In this document: positions 34,530 through 42,604 of the stretch, in pieces
How the letters are laid out: each line of letters begins with the position of its first letter
How positions within the stretch are numbered: position 1 is the first letter of the stretch
Assembly (NCBI GenBank): GCA_017308575.1
Contig: JAFKEQ010000003.1
Coordinates: 682,001-746,000 of the forward strand
Direction of reading: 5' to 3'
From: Afipia sp.
GTDB lineage: Bacteria > Pseudomonadota > Alphaproteobacteria > Rhizobiales > Xanthobacteraceae
Length of the DNA: 64,000 bases
The notes under the pieces: model-generated
What the model saw: the letters and a program-made list of their open reading frames with translations, nothing else
What the model was told of the DNA's origin: nothing
The model's database searches: none
Program-made: the position numbers and the translations under genes

Positions 34530-35036
34530 ATGCATGCGCCGCTGTCAGCGACCACACGCGTTTCGCTCGCCGGCGACGGCACCGTGGAAGGCTATGCCAG
34601 CCTGTTCGGCGAGATCGACCAGGCGCGCGACATGGTGATGCCCGGCGCGTTCACGCAGACGCTGCAGAGCAGGGGCTTGCGCCGCATTCCGATGCTGTTC
34701 CAGCACGACCCGTCGGAGCTTGTCGGCATCTGGCTCGATCTGCATGAGGACTTCCGCGGGTTGTGGGCGCGTGGGCGCCTGATCCCGGATGTGGCGCGGG
34801 GCCGCGAACTGCTGGCGCTGGTGCGCGAGGGCGCCATCGACGGACTCTCCATCGGCTATCGCACCGTGCGCGCGAAGATCGATCCGAAGACGCGCGTTCG
34901 CAAGCTCTACCAGGTCGATCTCTGGGAAGTCTCCATCGTCACCTTTCCCTTGCTCAACGGCGCACGGGTGAGGGCGGTGAAGGGCGCGCGTCCCCGCGGC
35001 ACTCGCATCAAATCGTCTTTCGTCCATCACGCATGA
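34530..35036 (+). CDS. GTA prohead protease (g4), HK97 family
   Basis: 168-aa capsid maturation protease. FEGYASLF-like start (VEGYASLFGEIDQARDMVMP), the catalytic His in FQHDPSELVGIW, and the Ser in DGLSIGYRT, which together are the HK97 protease signature. GAGGA 6 bases before ATG 34530 supports that start over ATG 34524. It processes the capsid protein made next. Confidence 0.92.
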   Translation: MHAPLSATTRVSLAGDGTVEGYASLFGEIDQARDMVMPGAFTQTLQSRGLRRIPMLFQHDPSELVGIWLDLHEDFRGLWARGRLIPDVARGRELLALVREGAIDGLSIGYRTVRAKIDPKTRVRKLYQVDLWEVSIVTFPLLNGARVRAVKGARPRGTRIKSSFVHHA

Positions 35037-35064
35037 CTTCAATCCATCACACAGGAGCTTTGAC

Positions 35065-36336
35065 ATGACTATCGACATTCAGGACCACGCGCCGGAGCAC
35101 AAGTCCGGCATTTCTTCCGCCGCGCGCGGCGAGCATGACGCCATCATGGCGATGTTCGAGGAGTTCAAGGCCGCGAACGACCAGCGTCTCGATGCGGTTG
35201 GCCGCCGCGCCGACGTGCTGCTCGACCAGAAGGTCGATCGCATCAACGATGCGCTGGACGCACAGATGAAGCGCATCGACGATCTCGCGCTGAAGTCCGC
35301 GCGACCTTTGCTTGAAGGAGGCCGGCTGGAAGGCACGCGCGCGCATCTCTCCGATGCGTCGGCGCGCGAGCACAAGAGCGCCTTCGACGCCTATGTGCGC
35401 CAGGGCGAGAGCGCGGGCCTGCGCGCGATGGAGACCAAGGCGATGTCTGCCGGCTCCAATGCCGACGGCGGTTACCTCGTGCCGGCCGAACTTGAACACG
35501 AGATCGGCGCGCGGCTGAAGGCGATCTCGCCGATCCGCTCCATCGCGTCGGTGCGGGAGATTTCCGGCGGCGTCTACAAGAAGCCGTTCATGACCGCGGG
35601 TCCCGCCGCCGGCTGGGTCGGCGAGACGGATTCGCGCACACAGACCACGTCGCCGACGCTCGATGCGTTGAGCTTCCCGGCGATGGAGCTTTACGCCATG
35701 CCGGCGGCGACCGCGACGCTGCTCGACGACTCGGCGGTGAACATCGACGAGTGGATCGCCTCCGAGGTCGAACTGACCTTCGCGCTGCAGGAGGGCACGG
35801 CCTTCGTTACCGGCGACGGCAGCAACAAGCCGAAGGGTTTCCTCAGCTACGACACCGTGGCGAACGGCTCCTGGGTGTGGGGCAAGCTCGGCCATGTCGC
35901 CACCGGCGCCTCGGCGGCCTTTCCGGAGGACGATCCGTCCGACGTGCTGGTCGATCTGATCTACGCGCTAAAGGCGGGCTACCGGCAGAACGGCAGCTTC
36001 GTGATGAACCGCAAGACGCAGGCCGCGATCCGCAAGTTCAAGGACACCGGCGGCGCATATCTGTGGCAGCCGCCGGCGCAGGCCGGCGGCCGCGCCTCGC
36101 TGATGACGTTCCCGCTGGTGGAGGCGGAGGACATGCCGGACATCGCGGCGAACTCGCTCTCCATCGCGTTCGGCGATTTCAAGCGCGGCTACCTGATCGT
36201 GGACCGGCTCGGCGTGCGCGTGCTGCGCGATCCGTATTCCGCCAAGCCCTATGTGTTGTTCTACACCACCAAGCGCGTCGGCGGCGGCGTGCAGGACTTC
36301 GACGCCATCAAGGTGCTGAAGTTCGCGGCGAGCTGA
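35065..36336 (+). CDS. GTA major capsid protein (g5), HK97 fold
   Basis: 423 aa. N-terminal coiled-coil scaffolding part (about 20-115, to be cleaved by g4) then HK97 fold: SAGSNADGGYLVPAELEHEI near 130, SPIRSIASVREISGG, and a C-terminus with SLSIAFGDFKRGYLIVDRLG and FYTTKRVGGGVQDFDAIKVL. AGGAG precedes the ATG. It builds the small capsid that carries host DNA. Confidence 0.95.
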   Translation: MTIDIQDHAPEHKSGISSAARGEHDAIMAMFEEFKAANDQRLDAVGRRADVLLDQKVDRINDALDAQMKRIDDLALKSARPLLEGGRLEGTRAHLSDASAREHKSAFDAYVRQGESAGLRAMETKAMSAGSNADGGYLVPAELEHEIGARLKAISPIRSIASVREISGGVYKKPFMTAGPAAGWVGETDSRTQTTSPTLDALSFPAMELYAMPAATATLLDDSAVNIDEWIASEVELTFALQEGTAFVTGDGSNKPKGFLSYDTVANGSWVWGKLGHVATGASAAFPEDDPSDVLVDLIYALKAGYRQNGSFVMNRKTQAAIRKFKDTGGAYLWQPPAQAGGRASLMTFPLVEAEDMPDIAANSLSIAFGDFKRGYLIVDRLGVRVLRDPYSAKPYVLFYTTKRVGGGVQDFDAIKVLKFAAS

Positions 36337-36341
36337 ACACT

Positions 36342-36463
36342 TGTCCCGGGCGCGAAGCAGCGCAATGCGCTGCTTCGCAGAACCGGGACCGCCACGGAGA
36401 CTCGTGTCCGTAACGGCCCCGGCTCTGCGGAGCGCATTTCACGCCGCGCCGCGTCCGGGGCGC
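36342..36463. repeat. Palindromic element, family A copy 4
   Basis: 122-bp double-hairpin element, forward orientation, starting 5 bases after the capsid stop. Confidence 0.88.
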
Positions 36464-36540
36464 GGATGCGCCCCTGAAGTTTCGTTTTCAGACGCGACGG
36501 GCCTCTTTTCTCGACCGATTTCTTTCAGGAAACGCTTCGC

Positions 36541-36880
36541 ATGTCCGCACGCGATGATGCTTACGCACGCCATCAGCAAGCGCGGTGGATGCGGTCGGAC
36601 GCGCACCGATGGATCAGGCCGGACAGGATATGACGACCACCATATCGTCGAACAAACATGGGCCGAATATTTCGGGTTTTCGAGAAGCCAGATTGATGAT
36701 CCGTCAAATCTGGTTAGTATTCCGCGATTGAAGCATTACCAGATCACGGGGTGGTATGGGGCGCCCAACCCGGACTATGGCTGGTTGTCTCCCAGGGAGT
36801 ATTTGTCGGATAAAAGTTGGGATGAACGCATGAAGGTCGGACGCGATGCACTGATATTGTTCGGGGCCCTCAAGCCATGA
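36541..36880 (+). pseudogene. Remnant of polymorphic-toxin-like HHIVEQ nuclease gene
   Basis: The start is intact: AGGAAA then ATG 36541, encoding HQQARWMRSDAHRWIRPD in a 30-residue frame that ends at TGA 36631-36633. The following sequence continues in another frame, GYDDHHIVEQTWAEYFGFS... to the stop at 36880, with the end SPREYLSDKSWDERMKVGR and ALILFGALKP. From memory, rhizobial proteins with the same N- and C-terminal blocks have a long middle region joining them. Here the middle appears deleted and the frame shifted at about 36617-36632. The C-terminal block looks like an HNH-superfamily toxin nuclease (HHIVEQ). Base composition is lower GC than its neighbours. Its stop overlaps the DUF2019 start by 4 bases. 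Confidence 0.7.
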
Positions 36881-37248
36881 AGAAAGTTGATCTTTCGAAA
36901 ATGAGCGACGGCGATCTGGTTCAACTTTTTGCCGAAAATACGCGCGAGCAGGACAAGGCGCTTCTTGTCGGTCAGAGCGCGAAATACAATCGGCTTTTCG
37001 TGCGCATGAAAGAGATCCATGACGAGTTGAAGGCTCGCCCCGGGGACCAGCGTCGGCTACTTGTCCAGCTCTTCAAATTTCCCAATATGCATGTGCGTCT
37101 CCAGGCCGCCAAACTCACATTGGCAGTTGCTCCGCTGGAGGCTCGAAATCAACTTCAGGCAATCGTTGATTCAAAGTGGTTTCCACAGGCTGGAGACGCT
37201 GGAATGTGCCTGCATAATCTCGATACTGGGTTTTACAAACCGACCTAA
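36877..37248 (+). CDS. DUF2019 domain protein, likely immunity protein
   Basis: 123 aa, fully helical, with DUF2019 hallmarks: MSDGDLVQLFAE at the start, ARPGDQRRLLVQLFKFPNMH and AAKLTLAVAPLEARNQLQAI in the middle, and PQAGDAGMCLHNLDTGFYKP at the end. DUF2019 proteins commonly sit after toxin-like nuclease genes, and are presumed immunity proteins. The ATGA overlap with the toxin remnant fits that role. The toxin looks dead but this gene is intact. Function is inference from context. Confidence 0.8.
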   Translation: MKKVDLSKMSDGDLVQLFAENTREQDKALLVGQSAKYNRLFVRMKEIHDELKARPGDQRRLLVQLFKFPNMHVRLQAAKLTLAVAPLEARNQLQAIVDSKWFPQAGDAGMCLHNLDTGFYKPT

Positions 37249-37384
37249 AATAGTGCGGCTCGGTTCGAGAATGATTGATCGTAAGGACTGATCACACGAT
37301 GGTTCCGCAAGGATTTACCGATCTAACAAGCCGCTTCTATCAGGGAGGTCTTCGCGGGGCCGTGAACTGCAAAGAGGGAGTCGC

Positions 37385-37615
37385 ATGAAACGTCATGTCA
37401 GGATCGCCGCCGGTCTGCTGGCGGTCGGGATCGGTGCCTGTGGCACTACATCCGCCTTTGCCCGCGGCGCTGCGCCGAGCGTGATGAGCTCGCCCGGCTA
37501 TCAGCGCGCGCTGGAGGACTCCCGCAAACGATATAAGGACTCGTATTCGCAGCCCTATACGAAGCCGCCGGCGGTCTATCCGCATAAGAAGTGGCGCAAG
37601 CGCGGCAAGCGCTGA
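37385..37615 (+). CDS. Small exported protein, possible lipoprotein
   Basis: 76 aa with a signal peptide (RIAAGLLAVGIGACGTTSAFA) that could be cleaved at AFA-R or lipidated at the Cys in IGAC. The mature part is Tyr/Pro/Lys-rich with a basic end (KKWRKRGKR). GAGGGAG precedes ATG 37385. Inside the GTA gap between g5 and g6. No family recognised. Confidence 0.65.
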   Translation: MKRHVRIAAGLLAVGIGACGTTSAFARGAAPSVMSSPGYQRALEDSRKRYKDSYSQPYTKPPAVYPHKKWRKRGKR

Positions 37616-37621
37616 CGCAGT

Positions 37622-37891
37622 TTACCGGCCCGCACCCACACCGACATCGACGCCGCCGCCGATACGGAGGCAGGTGTCCGAGCCCGGTGCGCGGACGAAG
37701 CCCGCGCCGAATTCCGAACACGACGACGGCTGGCGCGGGCGAACGGCCTGAACAGGCTTCTGCGCCGCAGTGCTCTGCGACTTGAGGCGGCGGGATTTAT
37801 CCGTTGCCGGTTGCGCGAAAGCGCTGGTCCAGGCCGCCACGGAAATAACAATAGCGATGACGATGCGCGTCGCGATGCGGGCATGTGTCAT
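37622..37891 (-). CDS. Small exported protein with porin-like motif
   Basis: 89-aa protein: signal peptide (IVIAIVISVAAWTSAFA) then a short linker and SSCSEFGAGFVRAPGSDTCL followed by RIGGGVDVGVGAGR. That C-terminal block resembles the first strands of alphaproteobacterial porins (C-x-x-x-GAGF-x-x-PG-[ST]-DTC-[IL]-[RK]-IGG). The length rules out a barrel, so it is either a truncated porin gene or a stand-alone mini-protein. ATG 37891 chosen. It ends 6 bases from the gene on the other strand. Confidence 0.6.
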   Translation of the reverse strand: MTHARIATRIVIAIVISVAAWTSAFAQPATDKSRRLKSQSTAAQKPVQAVRPRQPSSCSEFGAGFVRAPGSDTCLRIGGGVDVGVGAGR

Positions 37892-37914
37892 GTCATGACT
37901 CCTGCGCTTGCGGT

Positions 37915-38682
37915 TCACAGCGGAGCGCCCCAGCTGCGTGCCGTCTTCAGGATCCAGTCTCTATATAATGTGAGCGGGGTCACGCCGGTGAGGCCGCCGC
38001 AGCCCGCGGCATTGTTCGCCGCCGTGGACCAGCTCACCACGCCGACAACGACGCTGACGCCATTGCGATCCTCAAAGGCCGGCGCGCCGGAATCGCCGGT
38101 GCAGGCCCCCATGCCCGCGCTGCGGTTCTGGGTCTGCGGGTCCATCAGGCGAATCTGCAGCGTGCCGGGCTGGCCCGTCACCATCAGCGGCGCGGCGCGC
38201 ACGGTGCCGACACCGGCGTCGCTGCCCGCCACGGTGGAGCCGATGCCCGCGACAGTCAGGCGCGAGGCGGGCGTCAGCGGCACGCTCGGTGTGCCGAGCG
38301 GCGCGAAAGTTTTTCCCGCCAGCGGCGCGGGCAGGCGCAGCAGCGAGACATCCGCCGTGGCGCGATGCGCGGAAATGGATTGCGTATTGTATTGCGGATG
38401 GGTGGCGACGCGCTGCGGCGTGACGAGCTGCGGCGGCTTCGTGGAATAGTCGATGACGCGATTGGCGGAGCCCGGCGCGATGCAGTGCGCGGCGGTCAGT
38501 ACGATGGTCGGCGTGATCAGTGTGCCGGTGCAGACGCCGCCGCCCGCGGCGACCACGGTGACGATGGCGCGCGCGATGGTCTCGCTCGGCGCGGTGCGGC
38601 TGCCGGTGACGGCATGCGACGGCTGCGCGAGCGCGAGGATCAAGGTTGCAGTGGCGATGGAACAGCGAAGCGAACGGATCAT
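37915..38682 (-). CDS. Secreted trypsin-like serine protease (S1)
   Basis: 255-aa exported S1 protease. Signal peptide to about residue 24 (QPSHA-V), catalytic H66 (VLTAAHC), D111 (TADVSLLRL) and S198 (GACTGDSGAPAF), with cysteines placed for the usual disulfides. Predicted to act outside the cytoplasm; substrate unknown. It is antisense to the GTA and lies with the porin-like mini-protein in the 2.5-kb accessory gap between g5 and g6. Confidence 0.9.
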   Translation of the reverse strand: MIRSLRCSIATATLILALAQPSHAVTGSRTAPSETIARAIVTVVAAGGGVCTGTLITPTIVLTAAHCIAPGSANRVIDYSTKPPQLVTPQRVATHPQYNTQSISAHRATADVSLLRLPAPLAGKTFAPLGTPSVPLTPASRLTVAGIGSTVAGSDAGVGTVRAAPLMVTGQPGTLQIRLMDPQTQNRSAGMGACTGDSGAPAFEDRNGVSVVVGVVSWSTAANNAAGCGGLTGVTPLTLYRDWILKTARSWGAPL

Positions 38683-38738
38683 CGCTCACGATGAGCCTTG
38701 ATGTGCGCGTTTTGTCAACCGCGTGATCATGCAATTTG

Positions 38739-38847
38739 CCGTCATTGCGAGGAGCCATTCGCGCGTTCTTCGACGCGCTATGGCGACGAAGCAATCCATC
38801 TTTGAAGAAACCGCAGGTGGATTGCTTCGCTTCGCTCGCAATGACGG
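38739..38847. repeat. Palindromic element, family B copy 1
   Basis: 109 bp bounded by CCGTCATTGCGAGGAGC and GCTCGCAATGACGG, with an inner GCGACGAAGCAATCCAT / GGATTGCTTCGCTTCGC pair. Same family as copy 2 at 40604. Confidence 0.88.
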
Positions 38848-38871
38848 TTGTTTGAACTACAGGAAACAACC

Positions 38872-39441
38872 ATGCCCGCATTTCTTCTCACTCCGCCCGC
38901 GCTTGAGCCGCTGTCGCTTCTTGAGGCGAAAAATTTTCTGCGCGTGGAACATGACGCCGACGACGTGCTGATCGCGTCGCTGGTGTCGGCCGCGCGCAAT
39001 CATGTCGAGGCCATGGCGCGCAGCGCGCTGATCGCACAGACCTGGCGGCTGGTGCTCGACCGCTGGCCCGATGACGGACGCATTGCGCCGCGCATCGGGC
39101 CGCTGCGGGCGCTGTCCGCCGCGCGTGTGTTCGATGCGGTGGGCGAGGGACGCGAGCTTGATCCGGATATGTTCGTGGTGGATCGCGCTGCAAACGTGAT
39201 CGCCGCGCCGGGCTGGTCGCTGCCCGTGCCGGGGCGCAGCGTTGCGGGAATCGAACTCGATATCGAGGCCGGTTTCGGTGAGGCCGCGTCCGATGTTCCG
39301 CCGCGGCTGTTGCAGGCGCTGCGCATGCTGGTGGCGCACTGGTATGAAAATCGCGGCCTGATCGCCATCGGCCAGACCGTGGCGATGATGCCCGCCACCG
39401 TCAACGCGCTGATCGCTTCGCATCGGGTGCTCTCGCTATGA
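38872..39441 (+). CDS. GTA head-tail connector / adaptor (g6)
   Basis: 189 aa. PPALEPLSLLEAKNFLRVEH and DDVLIASLVSAARNHVEAMA are the gp6/phiE125 gp8-like N-terminal helices; the C-terminus (ALRMLVAHWYENRG) closes the helical adaptor that docks on the portal. ATG 38872 follows AGGAAAC. Coupled to g7 by an ATGA overlap. Confidence 0.88.
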   Translation: MPAFLLTPPALEPLSLLEAKNFLRVEHDADDVLIASLVSAARNHVEAMARSALIAQTWRLVLDRWPDDGRIAPRIGPLRALSAARVFDAVGEGRELDPDMFVVDRAANVIAAPGWSLPVPGRSVAGIELDIEAGFGEAASDVPPRLLQALRMLVAHWYENRGLIAIGQTVAMMPATVNALIASHRVLSL

Positions 39442-39758
39442 TTGATCCGGGACAACTCAAGACGCGCCTTGTGGTGCAGCAGCCGGTGGAGACGCCGGAC
39501 GGCCAGGGCGGCGTGACGCGCACATGGACCACGTTCGCGACCGTGTGGGCGCAGGTGACGCCACTTGCGGCGCGCCGCGAGATGCAGGCCGATGCGGACG
39601 GTGCGACGCAAGCCTATCGCATCGTCCTGCGCAGCAATCTCTCGCTGACGTTGCAGCATCGCTTCAGCGACGGCGCGCGGGTCTACCGCATTGTTGCGAT
39701 CCGCGACCGCGATGACCGGCGCTTTATCGAGATCGATGCGGAAGTCCGCGTCTCTTAA
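39438..39758 (+). CDS. GTA head closure protein / stopper (g7)
   Basis: 106-aa beta-rich head closure protein: PGQLKTRLVVQQPVETPDGQ at the start and VYRIVAIRDRDDRRFIEIDA at the end, matching phage SPP1 gp16-like stoppers. Seals the filled head beneath the adaptor. Overlaps g6 by 4 bases. Confidence 0.88.
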   Translation: MIDPGQLKTRLVVQQPVETPDGQGGVTRTWTTFATVWAQVTPLAARREMQADADGATQAYRIVLRSNLSLTLQHRFSDGARVYRIVAIRDRDDRRFIEIDAEVRVS

Positions 39759-39773
39759 CTTCGGGACAGCATC

Positions 39774-40184
39774 ATGACTTCATCCAGCGTGGCGCTGCGC
39801 GCCGCGATCCATGGCGCGTTGCGCAGTGACAGCGCGCTCTCCGCCGCGCTCGGCGGCGCGCATGTCTATGACGAGCCGCCGAAGAACGCGGCGTTTCCCT
39901 ATGTCACGCTCGGCGAGGCGCGGCTGATCGATGCGTCGTCAGATGACGGACCAACGCAGGAACATCAATTGACGCTGCATGCCTGGTCGCGCGAAGGCGG
40001 CCATCGCGAGGCCCATGTCATCGCCGGCGCGCTGCTGCAGGCGCTCGACGATACGCCGCTGTCGCCCGACGGGCACCGCCTGGTGAATTTGCGATTCACG
40101 ATCGCCGACATCCGCCGCGAATCCGACGGGCGCACCTATCACGCGCTGGTGCGCTTCCGCGCCGTCACCGAACCTTGGTCTTAA
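39774..40184 (+). CDS. GTA tail terminator, DUF3168 (g8)
   Basis: 136-aa DUF3168 protein: ALRAAIHGALRSDSALSAAL, HVYDEPPKNAAFPYVTLGEA and EHQLTLHAWSREGGHREAH are the typical blocks. Forms the ring ending the tail tube at the head interface. 15 bases after g7. Confidence 0.88.
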   Translation: MTSSSVALRAAIHGALRSDSALSAALGGAHVYDEPPKNAAFPYVTLGEARLIDASSDDGPTQEHQLTLHAWSREGGHREAHVIAGALLQALDDTPLSPDGHRLVNLRFTIADIRRESDGRTYHALVRFRAVTEPWS

Positions 40185-40195
40185 GGAGAAACATC

Positions 40196-40603
40196 ATGGC
40201 CGCCCAGAAAGGCAAGGACCTGCTCTTGAAGATGAGCGACGGCGCAAGTTTCGTCACCGTCGCCGGATTGCGCAGCCGCCGGATCGCATTCAACGCCGAA
40301 ACGGTGGACGTCACCCATGCGGAGTCCGTCGACCGCTGGCGTGAATTGCTGGCGGGTGCGGGCGTCAAGCGCGCGGCGGTGTCGGGCAGGGGGCTATTCA
40401 AGGATTCATCATCGGATGCGATGGTGCGTCAGGCGTTCTTCGACGGCGCGTTGACATCCTGTCAGGTCGTGGTGCCGGACTTCGGCACCATCGAGGGCCT
40501 GTTCCAGATTTCAAGCCTTGAATTCGCCGGCGAGCACAACGGCGAAGTGACCTTCGACCTGTCGCTGGAATCGGCCGGCGCGCTGACGTTTACGGCGACC
40601 TAG
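40196..40603 (+). CDS. GTA major tail tube protein (g9), TP901-1 family
   Basis: 135 aa, tail tube subunit: AAQKGKDLLLKMSDGASFVT, ETVDVTHAESVDRWRELLAG and the C-terminal EHNGEVTFDLSLESAGALTF. AAGGAG precedes ATG 40196. It polymerises around the tape measure. Confidence 0.9.
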   Translation: MAAQKGKDLLLKMSDGASFVTVAGLRSRRIAFNAETVDVTHAESVDRWRELLAGAGVKRAAVSGRGLFKDSSSDAMVRQAFFDGALTSCQVVVPDFGTIEGLFQISSLEFAGEHNGEVTFDLSLESAGALTFTAT

Positions 40604-40687
40604 CGTCATTGCGAGGAGCACTTGCGACGAAGCAATCCATTCTTCGCAAGCCAAGGATGGATTGCTTCGCTTCGCTCGCAATGACGG
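40604..40687. repeat. Palindromic element, family B copy 2
   Basis: 84 bp, starting right after the g9 stop, bounded by CGTCATTGCGAGGAGC and GCTCGCAATGACGG. It lacks the extra middle segment of copy 1. Confidence 0.88.
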
Positions 40688-40703
40688 GAACGGAGGAAAC
40701 CTC

Positions 40704-41021
40704 ATGCCCAACATCTATCGCGGAGAGATCGCCGCCGATCTCGGTGGCAGGCGCCGCACGCTGGTGCTGACGCTCGGCGCGCTGGCCGAACTGGAAGCTG
40801 CCTTCGGTGCGGGCGACCTGATGGCGCTGGCGGAGCGCTTCGGCTCGGGCCGGCTGTCGGCGCGCGATCTGGTGCGCATCATCGCGGCAGGCCTGCGCGG
40901 CGCGGGCGAGGCAATCACAGACGATGAGGTTGCCGCGCTCACCGCCGATGGCGGCGCGACGGCTTATGTGCGCATCGCTGCCGACCTGATCGCGGCGACT
41001 TTCGATGGCGAGATGCGATGA
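40704..41021 (+). CDS. GTA tail assembly chaperone (g10)
   Basis: 105-aa GTA_gp10-type protein: MPNIYRGEIAADLGGRRRTL, LGALAELEAAFGAGDLMALA and LSARDLVRIIAAGLRGAGEA. Tail assembly chaperones keep the tape measure soluble before tube assembly. ATG 40704 after GGAGG. Its stop overlaps the next gene by 4 bases. Confidence 0.88.
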   Translation: MPNIYRGEIAADLGGRRRTLVLTLGALAELEAAFGAGDLMALAERFGSGRLSARDLVRIIAAGLRGAGEAITDDEVAALTADGGATAYVRIAADLIAATFDGEMR

Positions 41022-41209
41022 ATCCGTTCCCCTGGAGCGACGCCATCGGATTCGGCCTCGGCGTGCTGCGACTGCCGCCGGAACAGTTCTGGCGGATGAC
41101 GCCGCGTGAGCTGGCTTATGCGGTGCGTGCTGTTCGCGGGCCGTCGGGTGAACCGATGGATCGCGCGGCTCTCGGCCGGCTCATGAGCCTGTTTCCGGAT
41201 AAAGCTTAA
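41018..41209 (+). CDS. GTA phage tail assembly chaperone (g10.1)
   Basis: 63 aa beginning MNPFPWSDAIGFGLGVLRLP, with FWRMTPRELAYAVRA: the small tail chaperone found next to g10 in alphaproteobacterial GTAs. Coupled to g10 (ATGA overlap). In many tailed phages the equivalent is made by frameshifting; here it is a separate start. Confidence 0.85.
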   Translation: MNPFPWSDAIGFGLGVLRLPPEQFWRMTPRELAYAVRAVRGPSGEPMDRAALGRLMSLFPDKA

Positions 41210-41220
41210 GGGAGAATCCC

Positions 41221-41805
41221 ATGACGGACTCATCCGGCGACGATCTGTCGCTGACGCTGAACACACTCGGATTGCGGACGCGCGATCTTGCGCTCGGCGC
41301 CGGCGCGTTTTCGCGGGCGATGACCAGCGCGTTCTCTGCGTCGGTGGTCGGCGGCAAGCAGTTCGACGATGTGCTCAAATCGCTGACGCTGCGGCTGTCG
41401 GACCTTGCGGTGCGGATGGCGTTCAAGCCGCTGGAGAGCAGCCTTTCCAGCGGACTGAGCAGCTTATTGTCAGGCCTTACAGGAGCCACCGCCGCGTCAT
41501 CCACTGTTAAACTTGCGGCCGCATCCGGCGCGGTGAAGCCGTTCGCCAGCGGCGGCGTCATCGGCACGCCGACCTATTTTCCGATGATGCAGGGCGGCAT
41601 CGGCCTTGCGGGCGAGGCCGGACCGGAAGCGATCATGCCATTGGCACGCGGATCCGACGGCAAGCTCGGTGTCGCCGGGCGCGGCGGCGGCAACAGCGTG
41701 ACCATCCAGATCGCGACGCCGGACCTCGACAGCTTCCGCCGTTCGGAAAGTTACATCACCGGCCAGATCGCCCGCGCCGTCTCGCGCGGACAGCGGAGTT
41801 TGTAG
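41221..41805 (+). CDS. GTA tail tape measure protein (g11)
   Basis: 194 aa, a very short tape measure. N-terminal helical part (FSRAMTSAFSASVVGGKQFD, LKSLTLRLSDLAVRMAFKPL) and a C-terminal block KPFASGGVIGTPTYFPM followed by GLAGEAGPEAIMPLARG, typical of GTA and lambda-type tape measure C-termini. The short length predicts a short tail, as expected for GTA particles rather than a siphophage. Confidence 0.88.
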   Translation: MTDSSGDDLSLTLNTLGLRTRDLALGAGAFSRAMTSAFSASVVGGKQFDDVLKSLTLRLSDLAVRMAFKPLESSLSSGLSSLLSGLTGATAASSTVKLAAASGAVKPFASGGVIGTPTYFPMMQGGIGLAGEAGPEAIMPLARGSDGKLGVAGRGGGNSVTIQIATPDLDSFRRSESYITGQIARAVSRGQRSL

Positions 41806-41816
41806 AGACGCTTTCT

Positions 41817-41938
41817 TGCCCCGGACGCGGGGCGGCATGAAATGCCGCGCCGCTGAGCCGGGGCCGTTCGAGGTACAGAGCGCGTAACGGTCCCGGTTCT
41901 GCGAAGCAATGCTGCGCATCGCATCGCGCCCGGGACGC
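41817..41938. repeat. Palindromic element, family A copy 5 (reverse)
   Basis: 122 bp, reverse orientation relative to copies 1-4, filling the gap between g11 and g12. Confidence 0.87.
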
Positions 41939-41962
41939 AGATTCTCAATGACCGAGGCAACC

Positions 41963-42604
41963 ATGCCCGTATTCCATGAGATCCTGTTCCCGCTCGACAT
42001 CGCGCTGAAGAGCGCGGGCGGGCCGGAGCGGCGGACCGACATCGTCACCTTCGGATCGGGACGCGAGGAGCGCAATGCGCGCTGGGCGCATTCGCGCCGC
42101 CGCTTCGATGCGGGTTATGGCGTCAAGACGCTGGATGCGTTGCAGGAGGTGGTCGCGTTCTTCGAGGAGCGGCGCGGGCAACTCTATGGTTTTCGCTGGC
42201 GCGACCGGCTCGATCATTCCTCCGCATCGCCTGGCGCGAGCGTGACACCGCTCGATCAGGCGCTCGGCGCGGGCGACGGCACGCGCGCCGCGTTTCAATT
42301 GCTCAAGACCTATGGCAGCACTTACGCGCCTTATACGCGCGCCATCGCCAAGCCGGTGCCGGGAAGCGTGCGTGTCGCGGTCGCGGGACACGAAGTCGAA
42401 TCCGGCAGCGCGTTCACCTGCGACGCCACCACAGGCATCGTCACCTTTTTGCCGGAGCATATTCCCGCCGGGGGCAAGGCGGTTACTGCCGGGTTCCTGT
42501 TCGACGTGCCCGTGCGGTTCGACACCGATTATCTCGAGGTTGATCTGTCCGCCTTCGCGGCGGGCGCGATTCCGAAAATTCCGCTGGTGGAGATCCGGCC
42601 GTGA
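41963..42604 (+). CDS. GTA distal tail protein, DUF2460 (g12)
   Basis: 213-aa DUF2460 protein: FHEILFPLDIALKSAGGPER, FGSGREERNARWAHSRRRFD and FFEERRGQLYGFRWRDRLDH are the family blocks. GAGGC before ATG 41963 favours it over ATG 41948. Joins the tail tube to the baseplate hub. GTGA overlap with g13. Confidence 0.9.
   Translation: MPVFHEILFPLDIALKSAGGPERRTDIVTFGSGREERNARWAHSRRRFDAGYGVKTLDALQEVVAFFEERRGQLYGFRWRDRLDHSSASPGASVTPLDQALGAGDGTRAAFQLLKTYGSTYAPYTRAIAKPVPGSVRVAVAGHEVESGSAFTCDATTGIVTFLPEHIPAGGKAVTAGFLFDVPVRFDTDYLEVDLSAFAAGAIPKIPLVEIRP

Noticed and set aside
37299-37388. 29-codon frame ending in an ATGA overlap with the small exported gene at 37385
   Set aside because: No ribosome site, no recognisable sequence, and short enough to be chance; left as a note only.
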